Below are positions 16,518-24,509 of a stretch of DNA of 33,635 nucleotides, one piece after another (position 1 is the first letter of the stretch; each line of letters opens with the position of its first letter). The stretch is from Allomuricauda sp. M10 (GTDB taxonomy: Bacteria > Bacteroidota > Bacteroidia > Flavobacteriales > Flavobacteriaceae), in NCBI RefSeq assembly GCF_020782875.1, contig NZ_JAJGBN010000011.1, forward strand, positions 1-33,635, given 5' to 3'. Made by a program: the position numbers and the translations under genes. The notes beneath the pieces are model-generated. The model worked only from the letters and a program-made list of their open reading frames with translations. It ran no database searches and was not told the origin of the DNA.

Positions 16518-17829
16518 AAATTGCATAAATAAGTTCCAGTACCGTGCTGAATTCGGACCCATCCATTCCCGTTAGGATAAAGCGGTCCACGGTTGAGTTG
16601 TAATTATCCGGAAGTAGAATGAGGGCATCATCGGTATCTCTGTCCGTAGTAAGCAGTTCTTCCAAATAACTGCCCAAGGAGATTTCATAGTAAATATTGT
16701 TGAACTCCTCATCATCCCTATTCAGAATGCCATATACAGGATTGGTATCCTGAATCAACAATTGGGAGGTTAGATCATTATTCTGATCCACGATATAAAC
16801 GGACAAAGTATCCCTCAGTATCAGCTGATCATTATAGGCCCCTTCAGCTGGTTTTATTTTTAACACTGCATCCAAAAGAGTGCCTTGCCCTTTAATATCG
16901 AAAAGCGTTTTTAAGTATGGTATCTGTATACGGGTCGTAATCCCGATACCGGATTGCACAAAACTCAAATTATCCACATTGGCACTACTTAAATTGATTT
17001 CCTTATTGGTCAAGGTTTGTAAGGGAGTAATCGGATTTTCAGCCAATATCTGGTTAAAAAAAGGCACTGGACTAGAGGAAGCATCCAAATTGATGTCCAA
17101 ATAATCCTGAACGCGATCGTCCTCTTCCGCAGTACTAAAATAAATCCGGATAAAACTGGCCCCCGAGGTTTTGGAAAATCCGATCACGGACCCATTGTCA
17201 TCATCCCCTGGCAAAAGGGCAATACCCCTAAAATAATCCTTGAATTGGTCCGAAGTGGTGATTTCCTTCTCCTGAAATTTGGAGAACAGGTCCAACCCCA
17301 GATCATCCACCAGTCTAATTTCCAAAGTATCGCCTGCGGTAGGACGGGGAGTATAGGTATAAACTGCCAAGTCATCTTCCAAATATTCGGCAGAATCCGT
17401 GTTGTATATGTAATCATCCTCTTTTGGCCTAAGTGTTTGCGTCAGCCGTTTTACCATTATGGTATTAGTCTGAAGGGTGTCATTGTAATAATACGAATCC
17501 AGTTTCAGGTACAGGTTGATACTGTCATATTCAGCCTCCGAATCTATACTGAAAGAGGAGGGCAACATACCCATATAGCTGGATGATTTTACCGTCCCGA
17601 ACACAGGGTCGGTGTATTTACCGACCAAAATCCTGGTCGACTCACTGGTCACGATACTATCAAACTTCATGGTGGAGGTCTCAACCGTCAAGGTATCAAT
17701 CAAAACAACCCTTAAATTACTATCCGTAAACTCCTCTCCTGCCAAAAAATCGGAGGTATTGAAGTTATCCGAACTACAAGACACCACCATCATCATAATG
17801 GCGATCAAAAGAACTAAAATTCTTCCCAT
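16498..17829 (-). CDS. DUF4270-family lipoprotein
   Basis: A 443-residue lipoprotein with a short signal and lipobox MVVSC (Cys18), followed by SSDNFNTSDFL. The body matches my memory of DUF4270, a Bacteroidota family without known function: SDNFNTSDFLAGEEF, then VETSTMKFDSIVTSESTRILVGKYTDPVFG and a series of beta-rich segments with many Asp, Thr and Tyr residues. The family assignment rests on this pattern. The gene overlaps the following outer-membrane barrel gene and is divergent to the Kelch gene across 214 bases. The minus strand has TACTTTAG at 17845-17852, a one-mismatch -7 box, 15 bases before the start codon. Its role may be structural or adhesive at the cell surface, which is inference. 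Confidence 0.82.
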   Translation of the reverse strand: MGRILVLLIAIMMMVVSCSSDNFNTSDFLAGEEFTDSNLRVVLIDTLTVETSTMKFDSIVTSESTRILVGKYTDPVFGTVKSSSYMGMLPSSFSIDSEAEYDSINLYLKLDSYYYNDTLQTNTIMVKRLTQTLRPKEDDYIYNTDSAEYLEDDLAVYTYTPRPTAGDTLEIRLVDDLGLDLFSKFQEKEITTSDQFKDYFRGIALLPGDDDNGSVIGFSKTSGASFIRIYFSTAEEDDRVQDYLDINLDASSSPVPFFNQILAENPITPLQTLTNKEINLSSANVDNLSFVQSGIGITTRIQIPYLKTLFDIKGQGTLLDAVLKIKPAEGAYNDQLILRDTLSVYIVDQNNDLTSQLLIQDTNPVYGILNRDDEEFNNIYYEISLGSYLEELLTTDRDTDDALILLPDNYNSTVDRFILTGMDGSEFSTVLELIYAIYDEDDE

Positions 17830-18023
17830 AATTTTTATTTGCCGCTAAAGTAGATGCATTGCAAAACGCTTAAAATGTAGATAGACCAACCCCAGCAGTT
17901 TTAAGACAAAGCCCTTGAATTTCACGACGAATCTACAGTACTCGTTCGTAGATCATTTCCACTAGTTCATACGTTAAATCATGGACTTCATATATTCCCT
18001 TTCAACCCCTATCCGTTCAAAAT

Positions 18024-18031
18024 TACCTTTG
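18024..18031 (+). promoter_or_regulatory. -7 box (TACCTTTG) for the Kelch operon
   Basis: TACCTTTG matches TAnnTTTG exactly. TTTC at 18000-18003, 20 bases upstream, is an imperfect -33 TTTG. The box ends 12 bases before the first ATG at 18044 and 21 before the ATG at 18053, so the leader is short. Confidence 0.5.
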
Positions 18032-18043
18032 GCAAAAATTTAA

Positions 18044-19048
18044 ATGACAGGCATGAAAAAATCAGTACAGTTTTATAAACCGGTTCTCCTTTTTGCGCTA
18101 TCCATCCTTTCTTTTTATAGCTGTTCCAATGACGATGATGACGATGATTTGGGAAACTGGATCGATCGCTCCGTTTTTGACGGAAGCCCAAGAAGTAGTG
18201 TTTCGGGTTTTGTGATCAACAATATTGGCTATATGGGCGTAGGTTATGATGGTGATGATTACCTGAAATCCTTTTGGGCCTATGATATGGAAGGTGATTA
18301 TTGGTCACAAAAATCCGATTTCCCAGGGGTACCCAGAAATGCCGCAGTGGGATTCCAAATAAATGGGACCGGCTATATTGGATCAGGGTATGACGGTGTG
18401 GACGAGCTAAGTGATTTTTATGCCTACAATCCATCTAGCAATTCTTGGACGCCAATTGCCTCATTACCTGATACCAAAAGAAGAAGTGCTGTGGCCTTCG
18501 GCGCCAATGGCTATGGATATTTTGGAACGGGTTATGACGGAGAAAACGACCTTAAGGATTTTTGGAAGTACGATCCCACTGCCAATACCTGGACTGAATT
18601 ACAAGGCTTTGGAGGGAACAAGAGAAGGTCTGCCACCACATTCACCATCAACGGATTGATCTATTTGGGAACAGGGGTTTCCAATGGAGTTTATTTGGAT
18701 GATTTTTGGGCCTTTGACCCAACCACGGAAAGCTGGACCAAGAAATTGGATCTGGACGAAGAAGACGATTATGATGTTGCCCGAAGCAACGCTGTAGGAT
18801 TCGAGCTGAACGGTTACGGGTACATTGCCTGCGGCGAACAATCGGGGGCTACCAATACGGTTTGGGAATATGACCCATCATCCGACACCTGGGAACAAAA
18901 AACAAGTTTCGAGGGATCTACAAGACAAGACGCAATTGCATTCTCAAATTCATCAAGGGCCTTTATAGGGATGGGCCGTACCGGAACTCTCTATTTGGAT
19001 GATCTGGACGAGTTCTTCCCGTTTGATGAATATGATGACGAAGATTAA
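18044..19048 (+). CDS. Kelch-repeat surface lipoprotein
   Basis: A 334-residue lipoprotein with signal and lipobox LSFYSC (Cys27), then SNDDDDDDLGNW; a run of aspartates just after the lipid Cys is the type of signal that sends Bacteroidota lipoproteins to the outer face. The rest is a Kelch propeller: six or so blades of about 48 residues with the pattern R-x-x-A/V-x-F...G-Y-x-G-x-G...F/W-x-Y-D-P...W. Three blades carry a GYDG turn at residues 67, 115 and 163, each followed by acidic residues (DD, VD, EN) and Leu. The tail is acidic (EYDDED). No catalytic residues are visible, so binding or sensing is more likely than enzymatic activity. It may start at 18053 (MKKSVQF), which makes a cleaner signal peptide. 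It is the first gene of a run with DUF4907, LytS and LytTR genes. Confidence 0.88.
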   Translation: MTGMKKSVQFYKPVLLFALSILSFYSCSNDDDDDDLGNWIDRSVFDGSPRSSVSGFVINNIGYMGVGYDGDDYLKSFWAYDMEGDYWSQKSDFPGVPRNAAVGFQINGTGYIGSGYDGVDELSDFYAYNPSSNSWTPIASLPDTKRRSAVAFGANGYGYFGTGYDGENDLKDFWKYDPTANTWTELQGFGGNKRRSATTFTINGLIYLGTGVSNGVYLDDFWAFDPTTESWTKKLDLDEEDDYDVARSNAVGFELNGYGYIACGEQSGATNTVWEYDPSSDTWEQKTSFEGSTRQDAIAFSNSSRAFIGMGRTGTLYLDDLDEFFPFDEYDDED

Positions 19049-19080
19049 TTTTTAAACCAGTCAGTTTTAGTTTGTGTTAC

Positions 19081-19108
19081 TGGGGCCAGGGGTAAAATCC
19101 TGGTCCCA
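19081..19108 (+). other. Stem-loop between the Kelch and DUF4907 genes
   Basis: TGGGGCCAGG at 19081-19090 and CCTGGTCCCA at 19099-19108 form a ten-pair stem with one G-U pair and an eight-base loop. Flanking CTG and CAG bases could extend it. No U-run follows, so it is not a standard terminator. It could stabilise or process the mRNA, or lower read-through into the two-component genes. Confidence 0.55.
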
Positions 19109-19128
19109 TCCAGTTAAAGGCAATCATC

Positions 19129-19467
19129 ATGAAGAACATCACCAAACTTGTTGCCACTATCTTGATCATTGGCCTGTTCTTTTATGGGGCCACACATCTA
19201 TCATTTGACAACAAAGAACACCGGACCACTCTTAGGAATGAAATCATTAAAGTGGACAATGGGTATGGCTACCAAATCTTCAGCGGTGACAAGCTTTTGG
19301 TTCAACAGGAATTCATCCCCGCAGTAAAGGGTTATCAAACCTTTCAATCCGAGAAGGATGCCAAAAAAGTGGCAAATTTGGTCATCGAAAAGATTCAAGA
19401 AAGGACCAGCCCACAAATTTCAGTAGACGAACTCAAGGAATTGGGGGTTGTATTTGAGGGTCAATAA
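19129..19467 (+). CDS. DUF4907-family small secreted or membrane-anchored protein
   Basis: A 112-residue protein with one hydrophobic segment (about 7-23), which may be a signal peptide or an anchor; there is no lipobox Cys. The rest fits DUF4907, a Bacteroidota family of unknown function: NGYGYQIFSGDKLLVQQEFIPAVKGYQTFQSEKDAKKVANLVIEKI, then a variable tail (SPQISVDELKELGV). The domain is expected in the periplasm. It follows the Kelch gene by 80 bases and precedes the histidine kinase by nine bases. That position suggests a part in signalling from the Kelch protein to the kinase, which is inference. Confidence 0.85.
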   Translation: MKNITKLVATILIIGLFFYGATHLSFDNKEHRTTLRNEIIKVDNGYGYQIFSGDKLLVQQEFIPAVKGYQTFQSEKDAKKVANLVIEKIQERTSPQISVDELKELGVVFEGQ

Positions 19468-19476
19468 ACTACTATC

Positions 19477-20499
19477 ATGACCATGGAGCGAAGGCATATT
19501 CAGGTATTTTTTATCCATTTTTCCATTTGGGCCCTGTTCTATGGCTTTTTTCTATTCCCTTTCTTTTTTCAGTTAAGACAGATTCCCCCAGATCTACCCG
19601 TTAGGTTGGTACTCACCATCATCTTATTCTACACCAATTACTTTTTGCTGGTACCCAAGTTTTTACTTAAAAAAAATACCTGGACCTATGTAGTCATTTG
19701 CTTGGCCACCATCATAGCCTTGGGTGTTATCATTAGCCTTAACTTTCATCCGGAGCCAAAACTGCCACCCATTTTCCAAAGGGACAATGAATTTAGGGAA
19801 GGTGATTGGGCCCGACAGTTTTTTACCATGCTCAATTTGAGTACACCCTTTTTCATCAGCGCCTTGCTAAGGGTATATGTGGAATGGCGAAAAAACGAGG
19901 ACCTAAGAAAAAAGGTGGAAAATGAAAAAGTGAGTTCGGAACTTCAGTTTTTAAAAACACAATTGAACCCCCACTTTTTGTTCAACTCCTTAAATGCCAT
20001 TTATTCATTGTCCGTAAAGGGATCATCCAGCACATCGGAGGCCATTATTTCACTTTCAGAGTTGATGCGGTACATGCTCTACGAAGCAGATAAGGACAAG
20101 GTGAAATTGGGCAAGGAACTGGAGTACATCAAGAATTATGTACAGCTACAGCGCCTACGACTGTCCGATAGTGCCAATGTTAAGTTAAAAATATCGGGGG
20201 AAGAGCGGGGAAAAGAAGTTCCTCCCTTACTTTTCATATCTTTTATAGAAAACGCATTCAAGTATGGCACCGATTACAAAGGGAAAACTTATGTGAACAT
20301 CGGTTTGCAGATTACGGATACGAACATTCATCTTCGGGTGGACAACAAGATAGGAGCACATAGAAAACAAACCAAAAACTCGGGTGTGGGACTGGAGAAC
20401 ATCAAAAACCGCTTACGGTTGCTCTACCCCGACTCGCACAAACTACAGATTACGGACAACGGTGAAACGTACGTAGTAGATTTGAACCTCAATTTGTAA
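19477..20499 (+). CDS. LytS-type sensor histidine kinase (His_kinase family)
   Basis: A 340-residue membrane kinase of the LytS/YehU type. Four transmembrane helices lie at about 9-31, 42-64, 68-90 and 112-135, with only short loops outside, so it has no large periplasmic sensor domain. Next is a short coiled linker and the phosphoacceptor motif LKTQLNPHFLFNSLNAI with His166. The C-terminal HATPase domain shows FIENAFKYG (N box) and NSGVGLENIKNRL (G box). It should phosphorylate the LytTR regulator encoded 29 bases downstream. The lack of a sensing domain suggests it may be controlled by a partner, for which the two upstream gene products are candidates. The start could also be the ATG two codons later. 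Confidence 0.94.
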   Translation: MTMERRHIQVFFIHFSIWALFYGFFLFPFFFQLRQIPPDLPVRLVLTIILFYTNYFLLVPKFLLKKNTWTYVVICLATIIALGVIISLNFHPEPKLPPIFQRDNEFREGDWARQFFTMLNLSTPFFISALLRVYVEWRKNEDLRKKVENEKVSSELQFLKTQLNPHFLFNSLNAIYSLSVKGSSSTSEAIISLSELMRYMLYEADKDKVKLGKELEYIKNYVQLQRLRLSDSANVKLKISGEERGKEVPPLLFISFIENAFKYGTDYKGKTYVNIGLQITDTNIHLRVDNKIGAHRKQTKNSGVGLENIKNRLRLLYPDSHKLQITDNGETYVVDLNLNL

Positions 20500-20528
20500 A
20501 GACTGGAAGCAACTAACCTAGTAACCCC

Positions 20529-21257
20529 ATGAAGTGTATCATTATTGACGACGAGCCATTGGCAATCGATGTATTGATGGATTATTGCCAAAAACTGGAT
20601 TTTGTGGAACTGGAAGGCACGTTCACCAATCCACTTGACGCTATTTCCGTAATCAAGGAGAAAAAAATAGACCTGATTTTCTGTGATATCGAAATGCCCC
20701 AGATCAACGGTATCGATTTTATCACGTCTTTGGACAATACCCCTATGTTCATCTTTACCACGGCCTACTCGCAATATGCCGTTGAGGGTTTTAACCTGAA
20801 TGCCATTGATTATTTGGTAAAGCCCATTCCCTACAACCGATTTATCAAAGCCATCTCACGCGCTAAGGAAATCATGGCCTATAAAAAAACATCCGTAAAC
20901 GACAATGTTTTTCCTTCCCATGGTGAAGCTGCAACACCTACCCCTAAATACATTTTTGTAAAGGCAGAATACGAAAGCGTGAAAATTGACCTGGACAATA
21001 TCGAATACATCCAGGGACTGAAAGATTATCTGAAAATACATGTTTGTGGCACCAATAAAGCCATCCTTACCTTGATGAGTTTTAAGGAGATTTTGGACAG
21101 GTTACCCAACCATCAATTTTTGAGGGTGCACAAATCGTTTGTGGTAAATATAAGCTGCATCAGAACGGTTCAACGGAACAGGATCGTGATCAATGATGTG
21201 AGAATACCCATCGGGGAAAGCTACAAATCCAGTTTTTTTCACCAGTTGGGTCTTTAA
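20529..21257 (+). CDS. LytTR-family response regulator
   Basis: A 242-residue DNA-binding response regulator. The receiver domain (1-120) has the acidic pair Asp7-Asp8, phosphoacceptor Asp53 (FCDIEMPQING), a Thr at TTAYS and Lys98 (YLVKPI). The LytTR DNA-binding domain is at about 140-240 (IEYIQGLKDYLKIH, LPNHQFLRVHKSFVVNISCI, VRIPIGESYKSSF). It is the partner of the kinase upstream. Its targets may be the Kelch and DUF4270 operons next to it, but I found no obvious repeated LytTR site. It converges with folC; the two stop codons are separated by nine bases and no terminator is visible between them. Confidence 0.95.
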   Translation: MKCIIIDDEPLAIDVLMDYCQKLDFVELEGTFTNPLDAISVIKEKKIDLIFCDIEMPQINGIDFITSLDNTPMFIFTTAYSQYAVEGFNLNAIDYLVKPIPYNRFIKAISRAKEIMAYKKTSVNDNVFPSHGEAATPTPKYIFVKAEYESVKIDLDNIEYIQGLKDYLKIHVCGTNKAILTLMSFKEILDRLPNHQFLRVHKSFVVNISCIRTVQRNRIVINDVRIPIGESYKSSFFHQLGL

Positions 21258-21266
21258 TGAAGTAGC

Positions 21267-22478
21267 TTACACGACTTCGGCAACCACAAAAGTGCTGCCA
21301 CCCACATAGATCATATCATCTTTTGAGGCTTTGGAAAGGGCTTTTTTCAATCCTTTTTTTACGGATGCATGTGCCTTACCGCTCAAACCTTCCTCCTCGG
21401 CCAATTTTTGCAATACATCCACATCCATCCCACGGGAAATATTGGGGCGTACGAAGTAATAATGAGCATCTTTAGGAAAAAGCTTCAATACCCCCTTTAC
21501 ATCCTTGTCACTTACAAATCCCAAAACGATATGTAATTTCTGGTAGGGTTGTTTGGCAATTTGAGGGATTACCCATTGCAAACCTTCCTTATTGTGGGCA
21601 GTATCGCAAACAACCAATGGATTGCGCTGTAATATCTGCCATCTGCCCATGAGCCCCGTATTGGCGACCACTTTTTTCAATCCTTCGGATATGGCCTTTT
21701 CGGAAACCTTAAAATGCTCCAACTGTTGAATGGTGGCCACAACTCCCCTCATGTTGTTCTGTTGGTAATCCCCAAGCAAGTCGGTGGTATATTCCAGTTG
21801 ATCCAACGTATCGGCAAAAACAATCTTAGACCGAAGTTGTTTAGCGATCAACGTAAAAATGGTTTCCGTTTCCGGTTGTCGTTCACTGATTACTACAGGC
21901 ACACCGGGTTTGATGATCCCTGCTTTTTCCAACGCTATTTTCTCAAGGGTATCGCCCAAAATATGGGTATGGTCCAAACCGATGTTGGTGATCAAGGATA
22001 CTTCCGGAGTAATGATATTGGTGGAATCCAATCGGCCTCCCAATCCAACTTCCACAATGGCAATATCAACTTTTTCTTCTGCAAAATAGGTGAAGGCCAT
22101 TCCCACGGTCATTTCAAAGAAAGAAAGCTTGTGGTATTCTAAAAATGTCTTGTGCTTGGCGATAAAATCTTTCACAAAATCCTTATCGACTTCCTTACCA
22201 TTGATCTTGATTCGTTCCCTAAAATCTTTAAGATGGGGCGATGTATAAAGACCGACTTTATACCCTGCTTCCTGTAGAATGGAGGCCAACATATGGCTGC
22301 TGGACCCTTTCCCATTGGTCCCCGCAATATGAATACTCTTGAACTTAAGTTCTGGATTGCCCAAATAACTGGAAAACTGAATAATATTATCCAATTTGGC
22401 ATTGAGGGCCACTATACCTTTTTGCTGGTACATGGGGAGCTGGGAAAACATCCAGTCCAGGGTTTCCTTGTAGGTCAC
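21267..22478 (-). CDS. folC: Bifunctional dihydrofolate/folylpolyglutamate synthase
   Basis: A 403-residue cytoplasmic ATP-dependent ligase. It joins dihydropteroate to glutamate and adds further glutamates to folates. Visible marks are the P-loop GTNGKGS at 53-59, the VGLGGRLDSTN segment, DHTHILGDTLEKIALEKAGIIK, and DTAHNKEG in the C-terminal domain. The start codon is GTG, and its G is also the last base of the tonB-like stop codon (TAGTG), so its translation is probably coupled to that gene. This operon placement with ExbB/ExbD/TonB does not point to a functional link. Confidence 0.95.
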   Translation of the reverse strand: MTYKETLDWMFSQLPMYQQKGIVALNAKLDNIIQFSSYLGNPELKFKSIHIAGTNGKGSSSHMLASILQEAGYKVGLYTSPHLKDFRERIKINGKEVDKDFVKDFIAKHKTFLEYHKLSFFEMTVGMAFTYFAEEKVDIAIVEVGLGGRLDSTNIITPEVSLITNIGLDHTHILGDTLEKIALEKAGIIKPGVPVVISERQPETETIFTLIAKQLRSKIVFADTLDQLEYTTDLLGDYQQNNMRGVVATIQQLEHFKVSEKAISEGLKKVVANTGLMGRWQILQRNPLVVCDTAHNKEGLQWVIPQIAKQPYQKLHIVLGFVSDKDVKGVLKLFPKDAHYYFVRPNISRGMDVDVLQKLAEEEGLSGKAHASVKKGLKKALSKASKDDMIYVGGSTFVVAEVV

Positions 22479-23362
22479 TATTGCCCCAATTTAAAATTGA
22501 TCACCACAAATCCAATTTGTTGTGAAGGCGCGTTGGAATCCAAGTTCCATCGGTAGGTAAGCGCAGTCTTTTTAGCGGGATCTAACAAACATTGGGCATT
22601 GTTGGTGGTTCCTTTAACGCCTGGTTGTGCATCGATTACCCTGCCATTTCTATCCACAACGATGCGTACCACAACCCTGCCTTCTTCATTACAGTTTTGT
22701 TGCACTACATCCTTGCTTTGCAAAGACCTTCCATTTAAACCATAACCGCCTGCTCCACCACCACTTCCGGTTCCGGGGGCGCCATAATAGGATGTGGCAT
22801 AGGGATCCCCGTCAGGTTGGCCCTTGTCGCCAGGTTTGTTGTCATTCCCTTCGCTGCCTGTAGCAGTACCATCAGACTTGCCAATGCCACCGATCAAGGC
22901 ATCGATTTTGTTTTTCTTGGCCTCCTGTTCTTGGCGTTGCTTTTCTTCGGCATCCCTTTTTTCCTTGGCGATGCGTTCTGCTTCCGCCTTGGCCTTTTCG
23001 GCAGCTTCATCCGCTTTACGTTTGGCTTCTTGCTGCTGCTTAATTTTTATGGATTCCTCATCGTTGCTGGTCAAAACCTTTTCCACTGGAGCTTCTTCGG
23101 CAACCGATTCCTGTGGTTGCACCGGCTGCACCTGCTCCACGGGTTCACTGATCACTTCCCTGGGTTCGGATTTGATTTGTTCCTTGGGCTGTACTTCACC
23201 ACTTCCAAAGTCCATGGTGCCAAAATTTACTGCAATACCGTTCTCAATGGGAGGATCCAAATAGGTAAGACCTATATAGAAGAGCAAAAGCAGTAACCCA
23301 CTCAACAAAAGTGTTGTGAGTGTAAAGGATTTTTTCTTGTGTCTCGTATCTAAAAATGACAT
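22478..23362 (-). CDS. TonB-like energy transducer
   Basis: A 294-residue periplasm-spanning protein. A short cytoplasmic tail and a single transmembrane helix at about 15-34 are followed by a Pro/Val/Glu-rich stretch (40-85), a long Lys/Glu/Ala-rich helix (about 105-150, AEKAKAEAERIAKEKRDAEEK), a Gly-rich linker (185-210) and a C-terminal domain with VVVRIVVDRNGRVIDAQ and FVVINFKLG, which fits the TonB/TolA C-terminal fold. Two cysteines in that domain (NCNEEG and AQCLLDP) could form a disulphide. With the ExbB and ExbD genes before it, it likely passes proton-motive energy to SusC-type receptors. TolA is the alternative reading. It overlaps the exbD stop by one base (TAATG) and the folC start by one base (TAGTG). 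Confidence 0.85.
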   Translation of the reverse strand: MSFLDTRHKKKSFTLTTLLLSGLLLLLFYIGLTYLDPPIENGIAVNFGTMDFGSGEVQPKEQIKSEPREVISEPVEQVQPVQPQESVAEEAPVEKVLTSNDEESIKIKQQQEAKRKADEAAEKAKAEAERIAKEKRDAEEKQRQEQEAKKNKIDALIGGIGKSDGTATGSEGNDNKPGDKGQPDGDPYATSYYGAPGTGSGGGAGGYGLNGRSLQSKDVVQQNCNEEGRVVVRIVVDRNGRVIDAQPGVKGTTNNAQCLLDPAKKTALTYRWNLDSNAPSQQIGFVVINFKLGQ

Positions 23363-23748
23363 TATTTTGGCCGCACAGCCAAGATAACCTTGTAATTGTT
23401 CCTATTGGCAATGTCCATCACGTTGACCGCTTCTTTGATGGCTACGTTTTCTTCCGCCCTTAAGATGATTGTAGGCTTGTCTTGACCTTCAAGTGCCTTT
23501 TTTAGTTCAATTTCAATGTATTCTTTATTGATCTGCTCGTTGTTCACAAAATACTTCAGGTCCTTGTTTATGGTAACCGAAACATTCTGCGTGTTGGTAG
23601 ATTTCCCTTTTGCCTTGGGCAGAAGTAAATCCAGGGCATTTGGCGCATTGGATGTCAACATAAAGAAGACCAATAACAGAAATACAATATCTGTCATGGA
23701 CGACATGCTGAACTCTGGACTGACTTTATTTCTTCCCTTTAGTTTCAT
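23362..23748 (-). CDS. exbD: Biopolymer transport protein ExbD/TolR family
   Basis: A 128-residue protein with one transmembrane helix at about 18-36 and a periplasmic domain behind it. The helix begins with SMTDIVFLLLVFFM; Asp20 is the conserved membrane acid thought to carry protons. The periplasmic part has VSVTINKDLKYFVNNEQI and ILRAEENVAIKEAVNVMDIANRN, normal for the family. It works with ExbB to power the TonB-like protein. It begins nine bases after exbB and overlaps the next gene by one base. Confidence 0.95.
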   Translation of the reverse strand: MKLKGRNKVSPEFSMSSMTDIVFLLLVFFMLTSNAPNALDLLLPKAKGKSTNTQNVSVTINKDLKYFVNNEQINKEYIEIELKKALEGQDKPTIILRAEENVAIKEAVNVMDIANRNNYKVILAVRPK

Positions 23749-23757
23749 ATTGGAAGA

Positions 23758-24450
23758 CTATAGAGGTTCATTCAACAAATCCAAAAACTCCATGGCATTG
23801 GCTTCCATTTGATGCACCACCTTATCGGTCCTGTTCACCAAGTGGTTATAACCGATATAGGCAATAATACCCACAACCAAACCCGCCACCGTAGTGGTCA
23901 TGGCAGTGTAGATACCTGATGCCAAGGAACCCATTTCGGCCTGACCACCGCTACTTGCCATTTCATGGAAAGCCAAAATCATACCGATTACGGTACCCAA
24001 AAACCCAATCATAGGTGCAGCACCCGCTACCGTGGCAAGAACGCTTACATTCTTTTCCAACTTGTAAACTTCCAGTGTTCCCGCATTTTCTATTGATGTG
24101 TTGATATCATCCAAAGGTTTGCCAATACGGGTAACCCCTTTTTCGATCAACCGGGCAACAGGAGAATCGGTCTGTGCACACAGCAATCTGGCAGCCTCCA
24201 ATTTACCGTTCATGACGTGGTCACGAATCTGGTTCATGAAGTTTTTGTCGATCTTCGACGCTGCTTTTATAGCAAAAACGCGTTCAAAATAAATGTACAA
24301 TGCTACGAATAGAAGGATGAAAAGTACCAAAATGATGACAATACTTCCCGTACCTCCATTAACAATAAGGTCCATCACGGAAAGGGTCTTTTCTTCTGAA
24401 ATAGAGGCAATTGCCTCAGCGCCCTCCGCTGCTTCTTGAAAAATAATCAT
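23758..24450 (-). CDS. exbB: MotA/TolQ/ExbB proton channel family protein
   Basis: A 230-residue inner-membrane proton channel subunit. Transmembrane segments lie at about 35-54, 133-157 and 177-203. Family marks are GAAPMIGFLGTVIGMILAF in the second segment and AMTTTVAGLVVGIIAYIGYN in the third. The region before the second helix is cytoplasmic. The first gene of the exbB-exbD-tonB-folC run, it is preceded by a 59-base gap after nhaD. The minus strand has TACTTTAG at 24496-24503, a one-mismatch -7 box that could give it a separate start. Confidence 0.95.
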   Translation of the reverse strand: MIIFQEAAEGAEAIASISEEKTLSVMDLIVNGGTGSIVIILVLFILLFVALYIYFERVFAIKAASKIDKNFMNQIRDHVMNGKLEAARLLCAQTDSPVARLIEKGVTRIGKPLDDINTSIENAGTLEVYKLEKNVSVLATVAGAAPMIGFLGTVIGMILAFHEMASSGGQAEMGSLASGIYTAMTTTVAGLVVGIIAYIGYNHLVNRTDKVVHQMEANAMEFLDLLNEPL

Positions 24451-24509
24451 ATAAAATCCCCAATTTAAGTTGCAATAATAACGGAGATTTTTGACCTAAA
24501 GTATTTTCT

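Noticed and set aside
18127..18147. GAY-repeat encoding the Asp run of the Kelch lipoprotein as a phase-variable tract
   Set aside because: The unit is three bases and mixed GAT/GAC, so slippage would only change length in frame; it is better read as a lipoprotein export signal.
22817..23296. 159-codon hydrophobic frame opposite the tonB-like gene
   Set aside because: Lys/Glu/Ala-rich coding on one strand gives Phe/Leu/Ser-rich open frames on the other; this is a composition shadow.
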